Shown piece by piece: positions 61,648 to 64,000 of a stretch of DNA of 64,000 bases. The DNA is from Thiodiazotropha sp040507035. GTDB lineage: Bacteria; Pseudomonadota; Gammaproteobacteria; Chromatiales; Chromatiaceae. The stretch covers positions 110,235-174,234 of the forward strand of contig JBEVVR010000001.1 in the NCBI GenBank assembly GCA_040507035.1. The letters run 5' to 3'. The notes below the pieces were generated by a model. That model was not told where the DNA came from. It searched no databases and worked only from the letters and a program-made list of their open reading frames with translations. The translations under genes and the position numbers were made by a program. Numbering within the stretch: position 1 is the first letter of the stretch; each line of letters opens with the position of its first letter.

Positions 61648-62385
61648 ATGACCAGCAGCACCCGTCAATTTCGCGCCCAGGCCATCCCTACAGTTATCAT
61701 GGTATTGCTGACGCCCCTGTTTTTCGGCCTGGGACTGTGGCAACTCGATCGCGCGGAACAGAAACGCAGCCAGGGCTCGGCGCTGGAGATGCGACGCAAG
61801 CAGCCCCAGCTCTCACTGAACGCTCCCCTGCCGGATGCGCAGCAGTTACTGTTTCGCAAGGTGGCAGTGGAAGGACGTTTCCTGAATCAGCACAGCGTAT
61901 TGATCGAAAACCGCAAGCACCAGGGTAAAACCGGCTACCATCTCGTTACCCCATTGCAACTCACCGGGAATAACGGAATCGTACTGGTCAACCGGGGCTG
62001 GTTCGTCCATGACCGACTCGGCCAAGCCCTGCAGGAGGCGAAGAGAGAGCAAGATGTCCGGATAGAGGGTGAGATCAGAATTCCAAAACCACCGGCCATC
62101 GAGCTACAGCAAAGCGGCACCGAGAGTGGACCAAACCCTCCCCACTGGCCCTTTCTCACCCTGGACCGTTTCAGCGACTGGTCAGGCCTCGATATTCTCC
62201 CCATTGTGGTTTTGCAATCACCCCAAGCGGGGCATAACTTGGTCCGCCAATGGCCCCATCCCCGGGTCAGTGATTTGATGCATATCGGTTATGCGGTACA
62301 GTGGTTCGCCTTTGCCATCATCACCCTGTTGGTCTGGTTACGTCTCTCACTGCACAAGCCGGAAGCGCAAGGAGTCAGCCGATGA
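61648..62385 (+). CDS. SURF1 family oxidase assembly protein
   Basis: 245 residues with one helix at each end (TVIMVLLTPLFFGLGLWQLD near the N terminus; IGYAVQWFAFAIITLLVWLRL near the C terminus) and a periplasmic middle with NRGWFV. The GLWQLDRAEQK motif and the C-terminal HIGYAVQWFAFA are the SURF1 signature. Thought to help insert heme a into subunit I. Its TGA overlaps the next ATG. Confidence 0.95.
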   Translation: MTSSTRQFRAQAIPTVIMVLLTPLFFGLGLWQLDRAEQKRSQGSALEMRRKQPQLSLNAPLPDAQQLLFRKVAVEGRFLNQHSVLIENRKHQGKTGYHLVTPLQLTGNNGIVLVNRGWFVHDRLGQALQEAKREQDVRIEGEIRIPKPPAIELQQSGTESGPNPPHWPFLTLDRFSDWSGLDILPIVVLQSPQAGHNLVRQWPHPRVSDLMHIGYAVQWFAFAIITLLVWLRLSLHKPEAQGVSR

Positions 62386-63040
62386 TGACTGCTGTCGACA
62401 ATGCCAAACCGCGCTCCCTTGCCTCCCTCTGGTTGTTGATCGCACTCTTCGCCCTGCCGATGATTGCCGCCTGGGTATTCTTTCTCAATCCCCANNNNNN
62501 NNNNATCCCCAATGGTTGCCCACGGGGCGCACCAATCACGGGGAGCTGATCGATCCGCCGCAGCCTGTCGGGACACTGCAATTGCAGACTGCAGACGGCA
62601 GCTTGTTCGACTGGGAATCACTGCAGAATATGTGGAGCATGACCCTGGTCAGCGAGGGGGGTTGCGACGCCGCCTGCGTCGAAATCCTGATCTTCATGCG
62701 TCAACTCCGCCGCGCCACCGGAGCGAATCGTCAGCGTATCGCCCGCTTGTTGATTCTCATGCCCGATGCCAATGGCCGTCTCGACCTACCCGACCTGGGA
62801 GGACTCGAAGGCACAGAGTTGCTGATTGCAGATAGCAGCCAACGCGGCAGCATCGAATCCCTGTTTCCGCTGCAGCTGTCGGAGCAGGCGATTCCGATCT
62901 TTCTCATCGACCCCCGCGGTGATCTGATGATGAAACAGGATACCACCAAGCTAAGTTCCAAAGAGATCCTCGCGGATCTGGAAAAACTACTCAAAGCCTC
63001 TGAAAACTGGGCTCAAGGAGGTCGCTATGGCCATCAGTAA
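62382..63040 (+). CDS. membrane-anchored thioredoxin-like cox-cluster protein (interrupted by an assembly gap)
   Basis: Starts ATG 62382 with AAGGAG seven bases upstream. One N-terminal helix (LASLWLLIALFALPMIAAWV) leads into FFLNP, then a run of ten N (62495-62504) and a frame change. Joining the flanks through their shared ATCCCCA gives FLNPQWLPTGRTNHGELIDP and one continuous 213-residue protein. The soluble part resembles a thioredoxin/SCO-like fold with a CDAAC pair. It corresponds to PA0111-type proteins found after surf1. The function is unconfirmed, perhaps copper or redox handling for the oxidase. Confidence 0.75.
62495..62504. other. assembly gap of ten N
   Basis: Ten N separate CTCAATCCCCA (left) from ATCCCCAATGG (right). 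The shared ATCCCCA suggests two contig ends that overlap by seven bases, so that no sequence is missing. Removing 17 bases (10 N plus one copy) restores the frame of the gene at 62382. Confidence 0.85.
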
Positions 63041-63947
63041 TATTACGACCCAGCAGGGTGTCAGCTTTGCCTGGCGCCACTATTATGAAATGACCAAACC
63101 CAAGGTGGTGCTGCTCATCGCCTTTACCGCACTGGTCGGCATGCTGCTCTCCCATGACGGCCTGGCGCCCTGGCAGCCGTTGCTCTTCGGCCTGCTCGGC
63201 ATCTCCCTCGCCGCCGCCTCGGGAGCGGTGATCAACCATGTCATCGATCAACGTATCGATGCGGTGATGGATCGAACCAGCTGGCGTCCCATACCCAGCG
63301 GCCACATGGACACCCCCCATGCGATGAGTTTTGCCCTGCTCCTGGGGACTGTTTCAATGCTGTTGCTCTACTTCCTGGTCAATCCGCTGACCGCCCTGTT
63401 GACCTTTTTCGCCCTCATCGGTTATGCCGTCATCTATACCCTCTATCTGAAACGCAACACCCCGCAAAACATCGTCTGGGGCGGTTTGGCCGGGGCTGCC
63501 CCGCCGCTGCTTGGCTGGTGTGCCATCACCGGCGAGGTCACCATCGAGTCCTTTCTGCTGTTGTTGATCATCTTTGTCTGGACACCGCCCCACTTCTGGC
63601 CCCTGGCGATCCACCGCCGCGACGACTACGCCAAGGCCGATGTGCCGATGCTCCCGGTCACCCACGGTGTCGACTTCACCAAACAGCAGATACTGATCTA
63701 TGCCCTCATGCTGCTGGCGGTGACCCTGCTCCCCTTCGTCATTCAGATGAGCGGCTATCTCTATCTCTGCGGCGCCATGATCCTGGGTTGTCTCTTCATC
63801 TACCATGCCCTTAAGCTGTTACGCAGCGACGGTCGTGAGCACGCCATGAAGACCTTCGGCTTTTCCATTGTCTACTTAAGCCTGCTCTTCACCCTGTTGC
63901 TGGCCGATCACTATCTGAGCCTGCTGTTGCCTGGATTCACAAGCTAA
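63027..63947 (+). CDS. ctaB: protoheme IX farnesyltransferase (heme O synthase)
   Basis: 306 residues of the UbiA prenyltransferase superfamily, eight to nine membrane helices. Signature YYEMTKPKVVLLIAFTALVGM at the N terminus and the prenyl-diphosphate site NHVIDQRIDAVMDRTSWRP. It attaches a farnesyl group to heme B, giving heme O. AAGGAGG lies before ATG 63027, inside the upstream gene. No heme A synthase gene lies between it and surf1, where it is usual. Confidence 0.96.
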   Translation: MAISNITTQQGVSFAWRHYYEMTKPKVVLLIAFTALVGMLLSHDGLAPWQPLLFGLLGISLAAASGAVINHVIDQRIDAVMDRTSWRPIPSGHMDTPHAMSFALLLGTVSMLLLYFLVNPLTALLTFFALIGYAVIYTLYLKRNTPQNIVWGGLAGAAPPLLGWCAITGEVTIESFLLLLIIFVWTPPHFWPLAIHRRDDYAKADVPMLPVTHGVDFTKQQILIYALMLLAVTLLPFVIQMSGYLYLCGAMILGCLFIYHALKLLRSDGREHAMKTFGFSIVYLSLLFTLLLADHYLSLLLPGFTS

Positions 63948-64000
63948 CCGGTTCAGACGAGACAATGGGACGGTTTGCCGTACCGGGCATTCTTTGACTC
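63948..64000. other. short tail after ctaB
   Basis: Only 53 bases. The one ATG (63965) reaches a TGA after ten codons, so no further gene begins within the window. In related clusters an SCO/SenC gene follows ctaB. Confidence 0.4.

Noticed and set aside
1..64000. tRNA, rRNA, CRISPR or prophage content
   Set aside because: No cloverleaf ends, rRNA-like blocks, regularly spaced repeats, integrase or phage structural genes were recognised.

Overview
The window is a 64 kb stretch of a gammaproteobacterial chromosome, dense with housekeeping genes and without rRNA, tRNA, CRISPR or prophage that I can see. Two blocks support this placement. The order gyrA-serC-(serA)-pheA-hisC-tyrA-aroA-cmk-rpsA-ihfB, with mtnA behind gyrA and mtaD-ubiG-mupP-yciK divergent from it, is the Pseudomonas-type arrangement. 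The coxB-coxA-ctaG-coxC-DUF2909-surf1-ctaB order is also Pseudomonas-like. Gene content (2-phosphoglycerate kinase, archaeal-type phosphoglycerate mutase, serA inside the aromatic operon, DUF2244 next to coxB) points outside Enterobacterales and probably outside Pseudomonas itself. A Chromatiales-like, free-living or symbiotic sulfur-oxidiser lineage is a guess only.

Layout. 0.1-8.2 kb: mfd and csiV, converging on a four-gene Mla-type lipid transport operon (minus strand). 8.4-12.7 kb: a plus-strand operon encoding a receiver/PP2C/RsbW-like kinase regulator, a 2-phosphoglycerate kinase and an archaeal-type phosphoglycerate mutase relative. 12.9-18.8 kb: ppk1, a CorC/CNNM transporter and phoBR, so phosphate storage and phosphate sensing lie together. 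18.9-31.4 kb: the gyrA-to-ihfB superoperon. 31.5-36.3 kb: methylthioadenosine salvage (mtnA, mtaD), ubiquinone synthesis (ubiG), mupP and yciK. 36.3-45.9 kb: a less conserved stretch with a Kef-type antiporter, an HMA-like small protein, a Cys-rich small protein, DUF2461, two tandem membrane GTPases and a degenerate GGDEF/EAL response regulator. 46.2-56.1 kb: an EF-G paralogue, a DUF924 remnant, small stress and secreted proteins, an SLC13-type transporter, a histone-like basic protein, a P-type ATPase and an FmdE-like protein. 56.3-64 kb: an aa3-type cytochrome c oxidase locus preceded by two FNR/Anr-type boxes.

The most notable observations are: (1) a miniature element with 18-bp inverted ends and a 5-bp target duplication, inserted exactly at the hisC/tyrA junction. 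Removing it restores a GTGA stop/start overlap. (2) The regulator/2PGK/phosphatase-superfamily operon next to ppk1, in which the predicted catalytic Ser of the mutase relative is Thr. (3) A 10-N assembly gap whose two flanks share ATCCCCA. Collapsing it restores a single open reading frame in the cox cluster. (4) Absence of the heme A synthase gene from its usual slot between the surf1 neighbour and ctaB. (5) A second miniature element family (one full copy, one solo end) and two families of hairpin repeats used between convergent genes.

Start sites were adjusted where a ribosome binding site or family length argued for it (cmk, hisC, mupP, yciK, the HMA-like protein, DUF2461, both GTPases, glsB, the FmdE-like protein and DUF2244). 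All functional calls are from reading motifs; no database search was run.
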